From NCBI GenBank assembly GCA_021286885.1, contig JAJTBM010000008.1:1-21675 (forward strand): DNA of 21,675 bases. Direction: 5' to 3'. This DNA comes from Rhodocyclales bacterium. Its GTDB lineage: Bacteria; Pseudomonadota; Gammaproteobacteria; Burkholderiales; Rhodocyclaceae. The notes under the pieces were generated by a model. It did not search any database. It was not told the origin of the DNA and worked only from the letters and a program-made list of their open reading frames with translations. The position numbers were made by a program, and so were the translations under genes. Positions 1-11,361 of this stretch are shown here, one piece after another; the stretch's first letter is position 1; every line of letters begins with the position of its first letter.

Positions 1-976
1 CGTTGGAGGCGCAGCCATCCACCCCCAGGCCCACCGGCACGCCGGCGGCGCGCATGGCCGGAATGGGGGCGATGCCCGAGGCGAGGCGCATGTTGGAGCA
101 CGGGCAGTGGGCGACTCCGGTGCCGGTATGGGCGAACAGGGCGATGCCCGGGGTGTCGAGCTTCACGCAGTGGGCGTGCCACACGTCCGGCCCCACCCAG
201 CCCAGGGATTCGGCGTATTCGGCGGGGGTCATCCCAAACTTTTCGCGGCTGTAGGCCACATCGTTGTCGTTCTCGGCCAGATGGGTGTGGAGCGAAACGC
301 CGTAGCTGCGCGCCAGGGCGGCGGCCTCGCGCATCAGGTCGCGGCTCACCGAGAAGGGCGAACAGGGCGCCACGGCCACCCGCAGCAGGGCGTGGGGGGC
401 CGGGTCGTGCCAGGTTTCGATCAGGCGTTGGGTGTCGCGCAGGATGGCATCTTCGGCTTCCACCAGCCGGTCGGGGGGCAGGCCGCCCTGGCTTTCGCCC
501 ACGCTCATGCTGCCCCGGGCCGCATGAAAGCGCATCCCGATGCTGAGGGCCGCCTCGATGCTGTCATCCAGCCGGCTGCCGTTGGGGTAGAGGTAAAGGT
601 GGTCGCTGGAGGTGGTGCAGCCCGAGAGGATCAGCTCCGCCATGGCGGTGAGGGTGGACACCCGTATCATCTCCGGGGTGAGGCCGGCCCAGATCGGGTA
701 CAGCCGGCGCAGCCAGCCGAACAGCTCGGCATCCTGGGCGCCGGGGATGGCTCGGGTGAGGCTCTGGTACATGTGATGGTGGGTGTTCACCAGTCCGGGC
801 AGAGCCACGCAGCCGGCCAGGGAGATCACCCGGTCGGCCTCGGCGGGCAGCTGGTCGGCGGTGCCGACGGCTTCGATCACCCCGTCGCGGATGAACACGC
901 CGCCGTGGGGGATCTCGCGTCGCTGTTCATCCATGGTGAGCAGCACATCGGCATTCTTGAGGAGCAGGGTAGACAT
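1..976 (-). CDS. 8-oxoguanine deaminase, amidohydrolase family (3' end cut by window edge)
   Basis: This is a cytosolic metal-dependent amidohydrolase expected to deaminate 8-oxoguanine to urate. About 325 residues are visible and the C-terminus lies beyond the left edge. The N-terminal beta-sandwich start (MSTLLLKNADVLLTMD) is followed by the metal motif NTHHHMYQSLTRA at about residue 64. Further on are HTHLAEND, HAHCV and, at the window edge, GLGVDGCASN, which carries the metal-binding Asp. The HHHMYQSLTRA and GVDGxASN pattern is what I know from the 8-oxoguanine deaminase/hydroxyatrazine-hydrolase branch of COG0402. It is the last visible gene of the purine operon, 24 bases after the second permease, and the xanthine dehydrogenase genes upstream also make urate. 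The start ATG has no strong ribosome binding site. A related cytosine or atrazine-type deaminase is the main alternative. Confidence 0.85.
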   Translation of the reverse strand, partial: MSTLLLKNADVLLTMDEQRREIPHGGVFIRDGVIEAVGTADQLPAEADRVISLAGCVALPGLVNTHHHMYQSLTRAIPGAQDAELFGWLRRLYPIWAGLTPEMIRVSTLTAMAELILSGCTTSSDHLYLYPNGSRLDDSIEAALSIGMRFHAARGSMSVGESQGGLPPDRLVEAEDAILRDTQRLIETWHDPAPHALLRVAVAPCSPFSVSRDLMREAAALARSYGVSLHTHLAENDNDVAYSREKFGMTPAEYAESLGWVGPDVWHAHCVKLDTPGIALFAHTGTGVAHCPCSNMRLASGIAPIPAMRAAGVPVGLGVDGCASN

Positions 977-1000
977 GGTGATGGGCGTGGGGCGGGTCGG

Positions 1001-1921
1001 TCAGGGCAGGAAGGTCTTGCCCAGGGAGGCGGGCAGGTTGAGCTGGAGCAGCTTGCGATCCCGGGAGATCAGCACCAGCACCACCACCGTGGCGGCGTAG
1101 GGCAGGGCAGCCAGGAGCTGCACCGGCACCGAGATGCCCAGCCCCTGGGCGTGGAACTGGAGGATGGTGACCGCGCCGAACAGATAGGCACCCAGCATCA
1201 GGCGGCCCGGTTTCCAGGTCGCAAACACCACCAGCGCCACCGCGATCCAGCCCCGGCCCGCGCTCATGTTCTGCACCCACAGGGGGGTATAGACCGTAGA
1301 CAGATAGGCCCCGGCGATGCCCGCCATGGCGCCGCCGAAGGCCACTGCCCCGTAGCGGATGCCGAGCACCGGGTAGCCGATGGCGTGGGCGGCCTCGGGG
1401 GATTCGCCCACCGCCTTGAGTAGCAGCCCGAGGCGGGTCTTGCTGAGGGTCCAGGCCACACCGGCAAAGCTGAAGAGGGACAGATAGACCACCCAGTCCT
1501 GGCGGAACAGCACCGGCCCGACCAGCGGGATGTCAGACAGCAGCGGAATCGCCAGCGGCTGCAGGCCGGGCAGGCTGTAGCTCACGTAATGCTGGCCCAC
1601 GAAGGCCGACAGGCCGACCCCGAAGATGGTCAGGGCCAGTCCGCAGGCGGCTTGGTTGGCGGCCAGCGAGAGGGCGAAGAAGGCAAAGATCATCGACGCG
1701 GCGGCCCCGGCCAGGGCGCCCAAAGGCAGGCCGATGGCGGCGCCGTAGCCGGTTTGGGCGGCGCCCGCGAAGCCGGCGATGGCGCCGATCAGCATCATGC
1801 CCTCAACGCCCAGGTTGATGACGCCGCTGCGCTCTACGACCAGTTCGCCCAGGCCGGCAAAAATCAGCGGGGTGGCGGCAGCCAGGGTGCCCGCCAGGAT
1901 GGGAAGCAGGGATTCGATCAT
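1001..1921 (-). CDS. Nucleoside/purine ABC transporter permease (COG1079, NupQ/YufQ-like)
   Basis: This inner-membrane permease has 306 residues and about eight to nine hydrophobic segments. It is one of two permeases of a BMP-type nucleoside importer. The N-terminal stretch GELVVERSGVINLGVEGMML and the loop LLLKAVGESPEAAHAIGYPV are typical of this family and of the related branched-chain amino acid permeases. The frame is open for 16 more codons upstream. I chose ATG 1921 because GAGG stands about eight bases before it and it gives a normal family N-terminus. It follows the first permease by 10 bases, so the two are almost certainly co-transcribed and form the heterodimeric channel. The substrate class (purine nucleosides or bases) is inferred from the neighbours. 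Confidence 0.9.
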   Translation of the reverse strand: MIESLLPILAGTLAAATPLIFAGLGELVVERSGVINLGVEGMMLIGAIAGFAGAAQTGYGAAIGLPLGALAGAAASMIFAFFALSLAANQAACGLALTIFGVGLSAFVGQHYVSYSLPGLQPLAIPLLSDIPLVGPVLFRQDWVVYLSLFSFAGVAWTLSKTRLGLLLKAVGESPEAAHAIGYPVLGIRYGAVAFGGAMAGIAGAYLSTVYTPLWVQNMSAGRGWIAVALVVFATWKPGRLMLGAYLFGAVTILQFHAQGLGISVPVQLLAALPYAATVVVLVLISRDRKLLQLNLPASLGKTFLP

Positions 1922-1931
1922 GGTGAGGGCC

Positions 1932-2987
1932 TCAGGCGGGGCGGCGGAGCCGGTTGTCGATGAAGGCATCTGCCCCCAGCAGGAAGAAAAGCAGCATGCC
2001 CTGGAAGATGCCGGTGATGGCGGCAGGCATTTGCAGGCTGACCTGGGCTGCCTCGCCGCCCAGATAGATCAGCGCGATCAGCAGGCTGGCGAACACGATG
2101 CCCACCGCGTGCAGGCGCCCCAGATAGGCCACGATGATGGCTGCAAAGCCATAGCCCGGCGAAATGTTGAGGTTGAGCTGGCCCACCGGGCCGGCCACTT
2201 CGCCCACCCCCGCCAGCCCGGCCATGAGGCCCGACATGACGAGGCTGAACCACACCGTCTGCTTGGCCGAGAAGCCCGCGTAGCGCGCCGCTGCCGGCGC
2301 CTGGCCGCCCACCTCCAGCCGGTAGGCCAGAAAGCTGCGAGCGTTGAACAGCCAGAAGCCCAGCACCGCAAACAGGGTGATGATGATGGAGGTGTTGAGC
2401 CGGGTGCCTTCCATCAGCACCCGGAACAGGGCGCTATCGCCAAACATGATGGACTGGGGAAAGTTCATCCCCTCCGGGTCGCGCCAGGGGCCGTTCACCA
2501 TGTAGGCCAGGATGAAGCTGGCCACGTAGCCGAGCATCAGGGTGGTGAGGGTTTCCTCGGCGTTGAAGCGGGTCTTGAGCAGGGCCGGGAGGGCGCCCCA
2601 CAGGGCCCCGCCGAGGGCGCCCGCCGCCACCATGGCGGGCAGCACCCAGGCGGCATCCACCCCGTCGAAATGGACGGCGACTCCACCGGCAAACAGGGCG
2701 CCCATGGTGAGCTGGCCTTCGGCGCCGATGTTGTAGATGCGCGCCTTGAAGCCGATGGCCAGCCCCTCGGCGATCAGGATCAGGGGCGAGGCCTTGATAA
2801 GCAGCTCGCTCCAGCCATAGCTGCTGGTGAGGGGCTCGATGAAAAACACCTGGAAAGACTCCAGGGGCGGTTTGCCCAGCATCCAGAACAGCAGGGAGCC
2901 GGTGAGCAGCATGGCCAGGATGGCCCACAGGGGGGCCGTCCAGCGCATCAGCTGGGAGGGCTGGGCACGGGGTTCAAGCAGATGCAT
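1932..2987 (-). CDS. Nucleoside/purine ABC transporter permease (COG4603, NupP/YufP-like)
   Basis: This is a 351-residue inner-membrane permease. A hydrophobic helix begins near residue 16, and the conserved SPLILIAEGLAIGFKARIYN and NIGAEGQLTMGAL follow at about residues 67-95, the family signature. About eight to nine membrane segments can be seen. The start ATG overlaps the end of the ABC ATPase gene by 14 bases, implying translational coupling. With the following permease it should form the transmembrane pore of the importer served by the ATPase upstream and by the periplasmic BMP protein encoded at 10,234. The B. subtilis NupOPQ/BmpA guanosine importer is the best-known relative. The exact substrate cannot be read from sequence. 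Confidence 0.9.
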   Translation of the reverse strand: MHLLEPRAQPSQLMRWTAPLWAILAMLLTGSLLFWMLGKPPLESFQVFFIEPLTSSYGWSELLIKASPLILIAEGLAIGFKARIYNIGAEGQLTMGALFAGGVAVHFDGVDAAWVLPAMVAAGALGGALWGALPALLKTRFNAEETLTTLMLGYVASFILAYMVNGPWRDPEGMNFPQSIMFGDSALFRVLMEGTRLNTSIIITLFAVLGFWLFNARSFLAYRLEVGGQAPAAARYAGFSAKQTVWFSLVMSGLMAGLAGVGEVAGPVGQLNLNISPGYGFAAIIVAYLGRLHAVGIVFASLLIALIYLGGEAAQVSLQMPAAITGIFQGMLLFFLLGADAFIDNRLRRPA

Positions 2988-4548
2988 GGCTGGATTCCGT
3001 TGAAGATGAGGAAGCAGAGGCAGGGGCGGAAGCTTCGGTGGGCGGGGTAAACAGGCCGGACATGCGCAGCCCGACCGATTCGGCGTTGGTGGCCGCTTTG
3101 GCTTCGGCGGGGGAGAGGCGGCCTGCCGCCAGCACGGCGATCCGGTCGCTGATCTCGAACAGCTCTTCCAGCTCTTCGGAGATCACCAGAATCGCCACCC
3201 CGGTGCGCGAGAGGTCGAGCAGGGTCTGGCGCAGGAAGGCGGCGGCGCCCACATCCACCCCCCAGGTGGGCTGGGCGACGATCATCACCCGGGGCTGGAG
3301 CATGATCTCGCGCCCGACGATGAATTTTTGAAGATTGCCCCCCGAGAGGGAACGGGCGACGGCCTCCGGCCCGCCGCAGCGCACGTCGAAGCGCCGGATG
3401 CATTCTTCGGCAAAGGCCCGGGCCCGGGCGTAACGCACCAGCCCCCAGCGCTTCATGCCCTGGGGATGGCCGGTGAGCAGCGCGTTGTGGGTGAGCGGGA
3501 GGGCCGGCACGGCGCCGCGCCCGAGCCGTTCTTCGGGCACGAACACCAGCCCCTGGCGCCGGCGCTGGCCGGCGTTGAGGTGGCCCACGGGCGCCCCGTC
3601 GATGCAAACCGCGTTGCGTGCGCCTGGCGCTTCGCCCGAAAGGGCGGCGAGCAATTCGGCCTGGCCGTTGCCCGAGATGCCGGCAATCCCCACGATCTCG
3701 CCCGCATGAACGGTGAGGGAGATGTCGTGCAGCGCGGTGCCGAAGGGATCGTCGGTGGGGCGGCTGAGGCTGCGGATCTCCAGCACCGGGCGGCGCTCGC
3801 CGGTATACACCGGGGCCACGCACTGGGGCAGCTCCCGGCCAATCATCATCCGGGCGAGGCTGGCGGGGGTTTCATCCTTGGGAATCGCCTGGCCGGTGAC
3901 GCGTCCGCCGCGCATGATGGTGGCCGAGTCGCACAGGGCCTGGATCTCGTGCAGCTTGTGGCTGATGTAAAGGATGGAAACCCCCTCGGCGGCCAGCTGG
4001 CGCAGGGTTTCGAACAGCTTGAGCACCGCCTGGGGCGTGAGCACCGAGGTGGGCTCGTCGAGAATCAGCAGGCGCGGGTTCTGGAGCAGGCAGCGTACGA
4101 TCTCCACCCGCTGGCGCTCGCCCACCGAGAGGCTGTGCACCGGGCGGAAAGGGTCCAGGGGCAGGCCGTAGCGCTCCGATACCTCGGTCACGCGGCGGGC
4201 GAGGGCGGCCAGATCAAAGGGCTCGTCCAGCACCAGGGCGATGTTCTCCACCACGTTCAGAGTCTCGAACAGGGAGAAATGCTGGAACACCATGCCGATC
4301 CCGAGCCGGCGGGCCTGGGCGGGGTTGGTGATGGCCACCTGGCGGCCATCCCACAGCATTTCGCCCTCGTCGGCCTTTACCGCGCCGTAGATGATCTTCA
4401 TGAGGGTGCTCTTGCCCGCACCGTTTTCGCCCAGGATGGCGTGGATCTCCCCGGGCTGGACGCTCAGGCTGATGTCTGCGTTGGCCACCACGCTGGGATA
4501 GCGTTTGGTGATGTGCAGCAACTGCAGGCGGGGGGCGGATGTGTTCAT
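2974..4548 (-). CDS. Nucleoside/purine ABC transporter ATPase with two ABC domains (COG3845)
   Basis: This 524-residue cytoplasmic ATPase has two tandem ABC cassettes. The first has Walker A GENGAGKST (40-48), signature LSVGE (140-144) and Walker B LLILDEP (160-166), all intact. The second has a degenerate Walker A, GISGNGQAE (290-298), signature LSGGN (401-405) and VMIVAQPTWGVDVG (421-434), in which the catalytic Glu is replaced by Gln. This split between a competent and a degenerate half is normal for the sugar/nucleoside importers of this family. The last 25 residues are a Ser/Ala-rich tail of low complexity. The gene starts 2 bases after xdhC and overlaps the next permease by 14 bases, which places the importer and xanthine dehydrogenase on one transcript. 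Confidence 0.93.
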   Translation of the reverse strand: MNTSAPRLQLLHITKRYPSVVANADISLSVQPGEIHAILGENGAGKSTLMKIIYGAVKADEGEMLWDGRQVAITNPAQARRLGIGMVFQHFSLFETLNVVENIALVLDEPFDLAALARRVTEVSERYGLPLDPFRPVHSLSVGERQRVEIVRCLLQNPRLLILDEPTSVLTPQAVLKLFETLRQLAAEGVSILYISHKLHEIQALCDSATIMRGGRVTGQAIPKDETPASLARMMIGRELPQCVAPVYTGERRPVLEIRSLSRPTDDPFGTALHDISLTVHAGEIVGIAGISGNGQAELLAALSGEAPGARNAVCIDGAPVGHLNAGQRRRQGLVFVPEERLGRGAVPALPLTHNALLTGHPQGMKRWGLVRYARARAFAEECIRRFDVRCGGPEAVARSLSGGNLQKFIVGREIMLQPRVMIVAQPTWGVDVGAAAFLRQTLLDLSRTGVAILVISEELEELFEISDRIAVLAAGRLSPAEAKAATNAESVGLRMSGLFTPPTEASAPASASSSSTESSHASA

Positions 4549-4550
4549 GC

Positions 4551-5582
4551 TTACTCCGGCAGGAGGGTGTTATGGGGCCGGCTCGCCTGGCCGGCCTGCT
4601 TGAGCGGTTGATGGGCGTAGCGCACCTGCATCAGCTCGGCTCCCACGGCCAGCGCGATTTCGGCGGGCGCCTTGCCGGGGATGCCGGGAATGCCGATGGG
4701 GCAGGTCAGCTCCCCCAGCCGTTCGGCGGGTAGGCCCCGGGCCTTCAGGCGCCCCTCGAAGGAGGCGCGCTTGGTGTCGGAGCCAATCAGCCCGAAGTAG
4801 GCAAAGTCCCGGCGCCGGAACACCGCCTCGCACAGGCTGAAGTCCAGCGCATGGCTGTGGGTCATGATGATGAAGAAGCTGCCCGCCGGGGCCTGGGCCA
4901 CCTCGGCCTCCGGGGTGTCGGTGAGCTGGGTGCGCAGGCGGCCCGGCGCGAGGCGGTGCAGCCCGTCCAGGTCCGCCTGCCCATCAAAACCGTCATCCCG
5001 GGTATCCACCCAGGTGATGGCTGCGCCAAGAGGAAGCATCTGGCGTACCAGGGCCCGGGCCACATGGCCGGCGCCGAACAGGTACACCGGAAAATCTTCG
5101 GCCACCAGGGTTTGCTCAAAGCGCCAGGCGCTTGCTTCGCCCTCCAGCCGGGCGCGGGTCTGGCGGGCTGCGCCCAGCGCCCAGCTTGAGGCGCTGGCGC
5201 CTGCATCCAGGCGGCGCTCCAGGGCATTGCCGGCTTCGATGGGCGCCCAGCGGGCCTCCCAGGCGGGGGCATCGCTGGCCGGAATCTGCTCGAACAGCAG
5301 CCACACCACGCCGCCGCAGCACTGGCCCAGGCGGGCGCCCAGGTTGTAGCGCAGGATGCGGGGCACCGGGCTGGTGCATCCGAGCATCGCCCGCGCCTCA
5401 CGGATGGCCTCGAACTCCAGATGGCCACCGCCGATGGTGTCGGCGCAGCAGGTGGCATCCACCAGCATGGTGGTGCCCGCATCCCGGGGGGCGGAGCCCT
5501 GGGTGCGGGCCACGCTCACCAGCACGGCAGCGTGGCCGGCGCGCAGGCCCTGGCGCAGGGCAGAAAGCCAGTCGGGCAGCAT
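4551..5582 (-). CDS. xdhC: Xanthine dehydrogenase accessory protein XdhC
   Basis: XdhC binds molybdenum cofactor, promotes its sulfuration and inserts it into XdhB; it is not part of the mature enzyme. The 343-residue protein shows the family landmarks: QGSAPRDAGTTMLV at about residues 28-41, DTIGGGHLEFEAIREA at 48-63, LGQCCGG at 85-91, and a C-terminal Rossmann-like half with VYLFGAGHVARALVRQ followed by WVDTRDD. The length is somewhat above the usual 280-340. It lies 11 bases after xdhB and 2 bases before the ABC ATPase gene, within the same operon. A frame-intact start ATG at 5582 gives the family N-terminus. Confidence 0.95.
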   Translation of the reverse strand: MLPDWLSALRQGLRAGHAAVLVSVARTQGSAPRDAGTTMLVDATCCADTIGGGHLEFEAIREARAMLGCTSPVPRILRYNLGARLGQCCGGVVWLLFEQIPASDAPAWEARWAPIEAGNALERRLDAGASASSWALGAARQTRARLEGEASAWRFEQTLVAEDFPVYLFGAGHVARALVRQMLPLGAAITWVDTRDDGFDGQADLDGLHRLAPGRLRTQLTDTPEAEVAQAPAGSFFIIMTHSHALDFSLCEAVFRRRDFAYFGLIGSDTKRASFEGRLKARGLPAERLGELTCPIGIPGIPGKAPAEIALAVGAELMQVRYAHQPLKQAGQASRPHNTLLPE

Positions 5583-5593
5583 GGGGCGTCTCC

Positions 5594-7941
5594 TCAGGGG
5601 GTGGGTTCGTCCAGGGCCCCGAGGGCGCGCAGCACCGCTTCGGGGGTGGCGGGGGCGTCCAGCTGGAGCGGGCGACCGGCGGGCAGGGCGGCGGCCACCG
5701 CGTCGCGGATCGCCTGGAATACCGACAGGGCCAGCATGAAGGGCGGTTCACCCACCGCCTTGGAGCGGTGGATGCTGTCTTCCCGGTTGGCGTTGGCGTA
5801 GAGCTTCATCCGGAACACCTCGGGCACGTCGCTGGCGGTGGGGATCTTGTAGGTGGACGGGGCGTGGCTCATGAGCCGCCCAGCCTGGGGGCCGTCGGGG
5901 CGCCACCACAGCTCCTCGCTGGTCAGCCAGCCCATGCCCTGGATGAAGCCGCCTTCGATCTGGCCGATGTCCAGGGCCGGGTTGATGGACTGGCCCGCGT
6001 CGTGCAGCACATCCACCCGCAGCACCCGGGTCTCACCGGTCAGGGTGTCGATGGCCACCTCGCTGCATGCCGCTCCGTAGGCAAAGTAAAAGAAGGGCCG
6101 GCCCAGCTTGGTGATGGGGTCGAAGTGGATTTTCGGGGTGCGGTAAAAACCGGCATCCCAGAGTTGGATGCGGGCCTGGTAGGCGCGCATCACCAGCGCA
6201 GCAAACCCGCTGCTAAAGCCTGGTGCCCGTACCTGGCCTTCGGCAAATTCCACCTGGGCCGGGTCGCAGCCGGCCAGTTCGGCCACCAAGGCGGCAAGCC
6301 GGGCCTTGATGTTCTGGCAGGCGGCCTGGGCGGCCTTACCGTTCAGGTCGGTGCCGCTGGAGGCAGCGGTGGCCGAGGTGTTGGCCACCCGGCTGGTGTC
6401 GGTGGATGAGAGGCGTACATCCTCCACCGGCAGCCCGAACTCGTGGGCCACGATCTGGCGCACCTTGGTGTATAGCCCCTGGCCCATCTCGGTGCCCCCG
6501 TGGGATACCAGCACCGTGCCGTCGGTATACACATGCACCAGGGCGCCGGCCTGGTTGTAGTGGGTGGCGTTGAAGGAGATGCCGAACTTGAGCGGGGTGA
6601 GCGCCAGCCCGCGCTTGAGCACCGGGCTGTGGGCATTGAAGGCGGCCATGGCGGCGCGGCGGGCGGCGTAGTCGCAATCGGCGGCCAGCTCGGCCACCAG
6701 GGCCGGGGCCACGTTGTCTTCCACCGGCATGGCGTAATGGGTGGTGCTGCGCGGGCCGGGCTCGGTGGCGTAGAAGTTGCGCGTCCGCACCGCGAGGGGG
6801 TCCAGCCCCAGGTGGCGGGCGATGTCGTCCAGCACGGTTTCGATCACGAACATGCCCTGGGGCCCGCCAAAGCCCCGGAAGGCGGTGTTGGACACCCGGT
6901 GGGTCTTGCAGCGCAGGCTGCGCAGGGCGACCGCATCCAGGTAATAGGCGTTGTCGATGTGGCAGATGGCCCGGTCATTCACCGGCCCCGACAAGTCCGC
7001 CGAAAAGCCGCAGTCGGAGGCCATTTCCAGGCGCAGCCCGAGCAGCAGGCCGGTGGCGTCGAAGGCCGATTCCCAGCGGTACTGGAAGGGGTGGCGCTTG
7101 CCGGTGGCCACCATGTCGTCATCCCGATCCAGGCGCAGCTTGACCGGCCGCCCGGTGCGCGCCGCCAGCAGGGCCGCGAGGCAGGCCCATTGGGCCGACT
7201 GGGATTCCTTGCCGCCAAAGGCGCCGCCCATGCGCCGGCATTCCACACTGACCTGGTGGGAACGCCAGCCCAGCACGTGGCTCACCATCTGCTGCATCTC
7301 GGTGGGGTGCTGGGTGGAGCAGATCAGGTGCAGGCTGTGGTCTTCGCGGGGCTGGGCATAGGAAATCTGGCCTTCCAGATAAAAGTGCTCCTGGCCGCCC
7401 ACCCGGGCGTGGCCGTGCAGGTGGTGGGGCGCCCGGGCGAAGGCCTCATCCACGGGGCCACGCGTTAGGGTGAAAGGCGGCAGTACCCAGGATTCGGCGG
7501 CAATGGCGCTATCCATGTCGAGGATGGGCGGGTGCGCCGGATCGGTGGCGTACTCGACCCGGGCCAGGCGCACGGCGGCCCGGGCGATGTCCCGGGTCTC
7601 GGCGGCCACCACAAAGATCACTTGTCCGTAAAACTGCACCTCGCTGGCGGCGATCACCGGGTCATCGTGCAGGATGGGGCCGCAGTTGTTGCTGCCGGGA
7701 ATATCGGCGGCGGTGAGCACGCAGCGCACCCCGGGCAGGGCGCGCACCGCGTCCAGATCCAGCCGGGTGATGCGCCCCCGGGCGCAGGTGGACAGGCCCG
7801 GTGCCGCGTGCAGGGTGCCGGCCAGCTCGGGCAGGTCGTCGATGTAACGGGCGGCGCCGCTGACGTGCAGGGCGGCGCTTTCGTGGGGCAGGGGGCGGCC
7901 CACCTGGGGGCCGTGCTGCACCGTCCGGGCGTGGGGGGCGT

Positions 7942-7945
<4 letters not shown>
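5594..7945 (-). CDS. xdhB: Xanthine dehydrogenase molybdenum-binding subunit XdhB
   Basis: This is the large catalytic subunit that hydroxylates hypoxanthine to xanthine and xanthine to urate at a molybdopterin centre. At 783 residues it is full length for the bacterial XdhAB type. Key motifs are GGAFGGKES (240-248, active-site Glu247), AFRGFGGPQG (355-364, substrate-orienting Arg357), TEMGQGLYTK (485-494, cofactor binding) and GEPPFML (732-738, the catalytic base Glu733). All expected active-site residues are present, matching the Rhodobacter capsulatus enzyme Glu232/Arg310/Glu730 by position in motif. Its start overlaps the xdhA stop by four bases (ATGA), typical of coupled subunits. XdhC, needed for cofactor insertion, follows directly. 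Confidence 0.97.
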
Positions 7946-9438
<1,493 letters not shown>

Positions 9439-9532
9439 GGTGCGGGCGGGTGGTGGGACGTTGGGTGCAAGTTAGCACAGGGCTTTTCCCAGGGTTGAGG
9501 GGGCTGGCCCGATAAGGGATATGTGTCGATTC

Positions 9533-10051
9533 TTATGGGTGCAGCCAGAAACCCCGGTGGGGATCGGCGGCTTCGTCCTCGATGCACGGGCCGAGCACCT
9601 CAATGGCGCGCTGGCCCCGGGCAAATACTTCCCGGCAGGGCAGGGCGAAGGTGGGGTTTTCCGGGTGGTCGCCGGTCAGGCCCAGCAGCCGGTGCTCCGA
9701 CAGGGCATACACCACCCGCCCGATGCCGCACCAGTAGATCGCCCCGGCGCACATGGCGCAGGGCTCGGCGCTGCTGTAGAGGGTGGCCCGGGCCAGGGCA
9801 TCGGGGGCCAGACGGCGGGCGGCGAGGCCGGCGGCCACCAGCTCCGCATGGCGGGTCGGGTCGCCCTCGGGGGGGAGGGAATCATTGCCTGCCTCGGCCA
9901 CGATCTGCCCGTTTTCATCCACCACGATGGCGGCGAACGGGTGCTTGCCCGCGTCCCGCACCTGGCGCGAGAGGGCAATGCAGTGGCGCAGGAAGGCGAT
10001 GTCGCGGGGGCTGGGCAGAAAAGGCGTGGGGGTGGGCTGTGTGTGGGGCAT
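9533..10051 (-). CDS. CDA-fold guanine/nucleoside deaminase (GuaD-like)
   Basis: This is a zinc-dependent deaminase of the cytidine deaminase fold, 172 residues. The catalytic signature HAE is at 68-70 (Zn ligand His68, proton shuttle Glu70) and PCAMC at 97-101 (Zn ligands Cys98 and Cys101), followed by GAIYWCGIGRVVYAL, which resembles B. subtilis GuaD more than TadA. Placed between xdhA and a nucleoside-type binding protein, the likely job is guanine to xanthine, feeding xanthine dehydrogenase. It is on the same strand as the xdh operon with a 94-base gap, so it could be the true first gene of that transcript or have its own promoter. A tRNA adenosine deaminase is less likely, given the context and the extended C-terminus. 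Confidence 0.82.
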   Translation of the reverse strand: MPHTQPTPTPFLPSPRDIAFLRHCIALSRQVRDAGKHPFAAIVVDENGQIVAEAGNDSLPPEGDPTRHAELVAAGLAARRLAPDALARATLYSSAEPCAMCAGAIYWCGIGRVVYALSEHRLLGLTGDHPENPTFALPCREVFARGQRAIEVLGPCIEDEAADPHRGFWLHP

Positions 10052-10233
10052 GATGGGCTCCGGGTTGGGGTGGGCGCATTATCTGGCCCCCGCCGTGGCT
10101 GCAACCTCCGCCTCCAGCGATACTGGTCATATGCGCTGGCACATAGGTGCACGCCTGGCCGCTTGTTACAGTACGCCGGTCTTTGATCCCGAGCACCCCA
10201 CTGCCTGCTTTTGCACCTTCCAGGAGAATGCGC

Positions 10234-11322
10234 ATGTTTCTGACCAAGCTGAAGACTTTCGCAACGGCGGCCATCATCGCCGTCACCGGCATGACCTGTG
10301 TCACCCATGCGGTGGCCGCCGAGCCCCTCAAGGCCGGTTTTGTGTATATCGGCCCGGTGGGCGACCACGGCTGGACTTATGCCCACGACGAGGGCCGCAA
10401 GGCCGCCGAAGCCCAGTCCAAGGGCGGCGTCAAAACGACTTTTGTCGAGAACGTGCCCGAAACCGCCGATGCCGAGCGGGTCTTCCGCGATCTGGCCCAG
10501 AAGGGCAACAAGGTGGTGTTCGGCACCTCCTTTGGCTACATGAACCAGATGGTCAAGGTGGCCAAGGCCTTCCCCAACACCATCTTCATGCACGCCACCG
10601 GCTACAAGACCGGCGCCAACCTGGGCGTGTACGACGTGCGCACCTACGAAGGGGCCTACATGCTGGGCGTGGTGGCCGGCAAGATGAGCAAGGGCAACAA
10701 GCTGGGCGTGGTGGCCTCCATCCCGGTGCCGGAGGTGATCCGCAACATCAACGCCTTCACCCTGGGTGCCCGCAGCGTGAATCCGGCCATCACCACCCGC
10801 GCCATCTGGGTGAATTCCTGGTTCGATCCGGGCAAGGAGCGCGAAGCCGCCCTGGCCCTGATCTCCCAGGGCTGTGACGTGCTGATGCAGAACACCGACT
10901 CCCCCGCCGTGGTCCAGGCCGCCCAGGAGAAGGGCGTGCTGGCCTTCGGCTGGGATTCCGACATGAGCAAGTTCGGCGGCAAGGCCCACCTGGCCGCCTC
11001 GGTGCTCAACTGGAGCGTGATCTACAAAAAGACCCTGGATGAAGTGGCCGCCGGCACCTGGAAGACGGGCGACCTGTGGTGGGGCGTGAAGGATGGCGCG
11101 GTGAACATCGACAGCTTCAGCAGCGTGGTGCCTGCACCAGTCAAGAAGCTGGCCGAGGAGCGGCGTGATGGGCTCAAGTCCGGCAAGCTGCACCCCTTCA
11201 CCGGCCCGCTCAAGGATCAGTCCGGCAAGGAGTTCCTGGCCGCCGGCAAGGTGTATTCCGATGCCGAGCTGAAGAAGATGGACTTCTACGTGGACGGCGT
11301 CGAAGGTACGATTCCCAAGTAA
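10234..11322 (+). CDS. BMP-family ABC transporter substrate-binding protein (purine nucleoside type)
   Basis: This is a periplasmic binding protein of the basic membrane protein family (PF02608), 362 residues. ATG 10234 was chosen because AGGAG at 10222-10226 lies seven bases upstream; the ATG at 10228 would be too close. The N-terminus is a signal peptide with a basic MFLTKLK stretch, a hydrophobic core and the cleavage region THAVAA before EPLKAGFVYIG. No lipobox Cys is in place, so the mature protein is probably free in the periplasm rather than a lipoprotein. GPVGDHGWTYAHDEGRKAAE and GTSFGYMNQM are family-like. It should deliver substrate to the permeases and ATPase encoded 5.7-9 kb away on the other strand. 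It is transcribed divergently from the deaminase gene. Confidence 0.93.
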   Translation: MFLTKLKTFATAAIIAVTGMTCVTHAVAAEPLKAGFVYIGPVGDHGWTYAHDEGRKAAEAQSKGGVKTTFVENVPETADAERVFRDLAQKGNKVVFGTSFGYMNQMVKVAKAFPNTIFMHATGYKTGANLGVYDVRTYEGAYMLGVVAGKMSKGNKLGVVASIPVPEVIRNINAFTLGARSVNPAITTRAIWVNSWFDPGKEREAALALISQGCDVLMQNTDSPAVVQAAQEKGVLAFGWDSDMSKFGGKAHLAASVLNWSVIYKKTLDEVAAGTWKTGDLWWGVKDGAVNIDSFSSVVPAPVKKLAEERRDGLKSGKLHPFTGPLKDQSGKEFLAAGKVYSDAELKKMDFYVDGVEGTIPK

Positions 11323-11361
11323 GCCGCGTTTAGCCGGCTGAACCTTGTAACGCCCCAACCC

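Noticed and set aside
107..1423. Long plus-strand open frames (also 1779-3050, 3328-4611, 7960-9498) opposite the purine operon
   Set aside because: They are antisense shadows in high-GC DNA, rich in Gly, His and Gln, without ribosome binding sites, and oppose genes with complete family motifs.
10137..10151. Sigma-54-like sequence TGGCAC-N5-TGCA upstream of the binding-protein gene
   Set aside because: The GG and GC dinucleotides are one base too close for a functional -24/-12 promoter, and sigma-54 is strict on this spacing.
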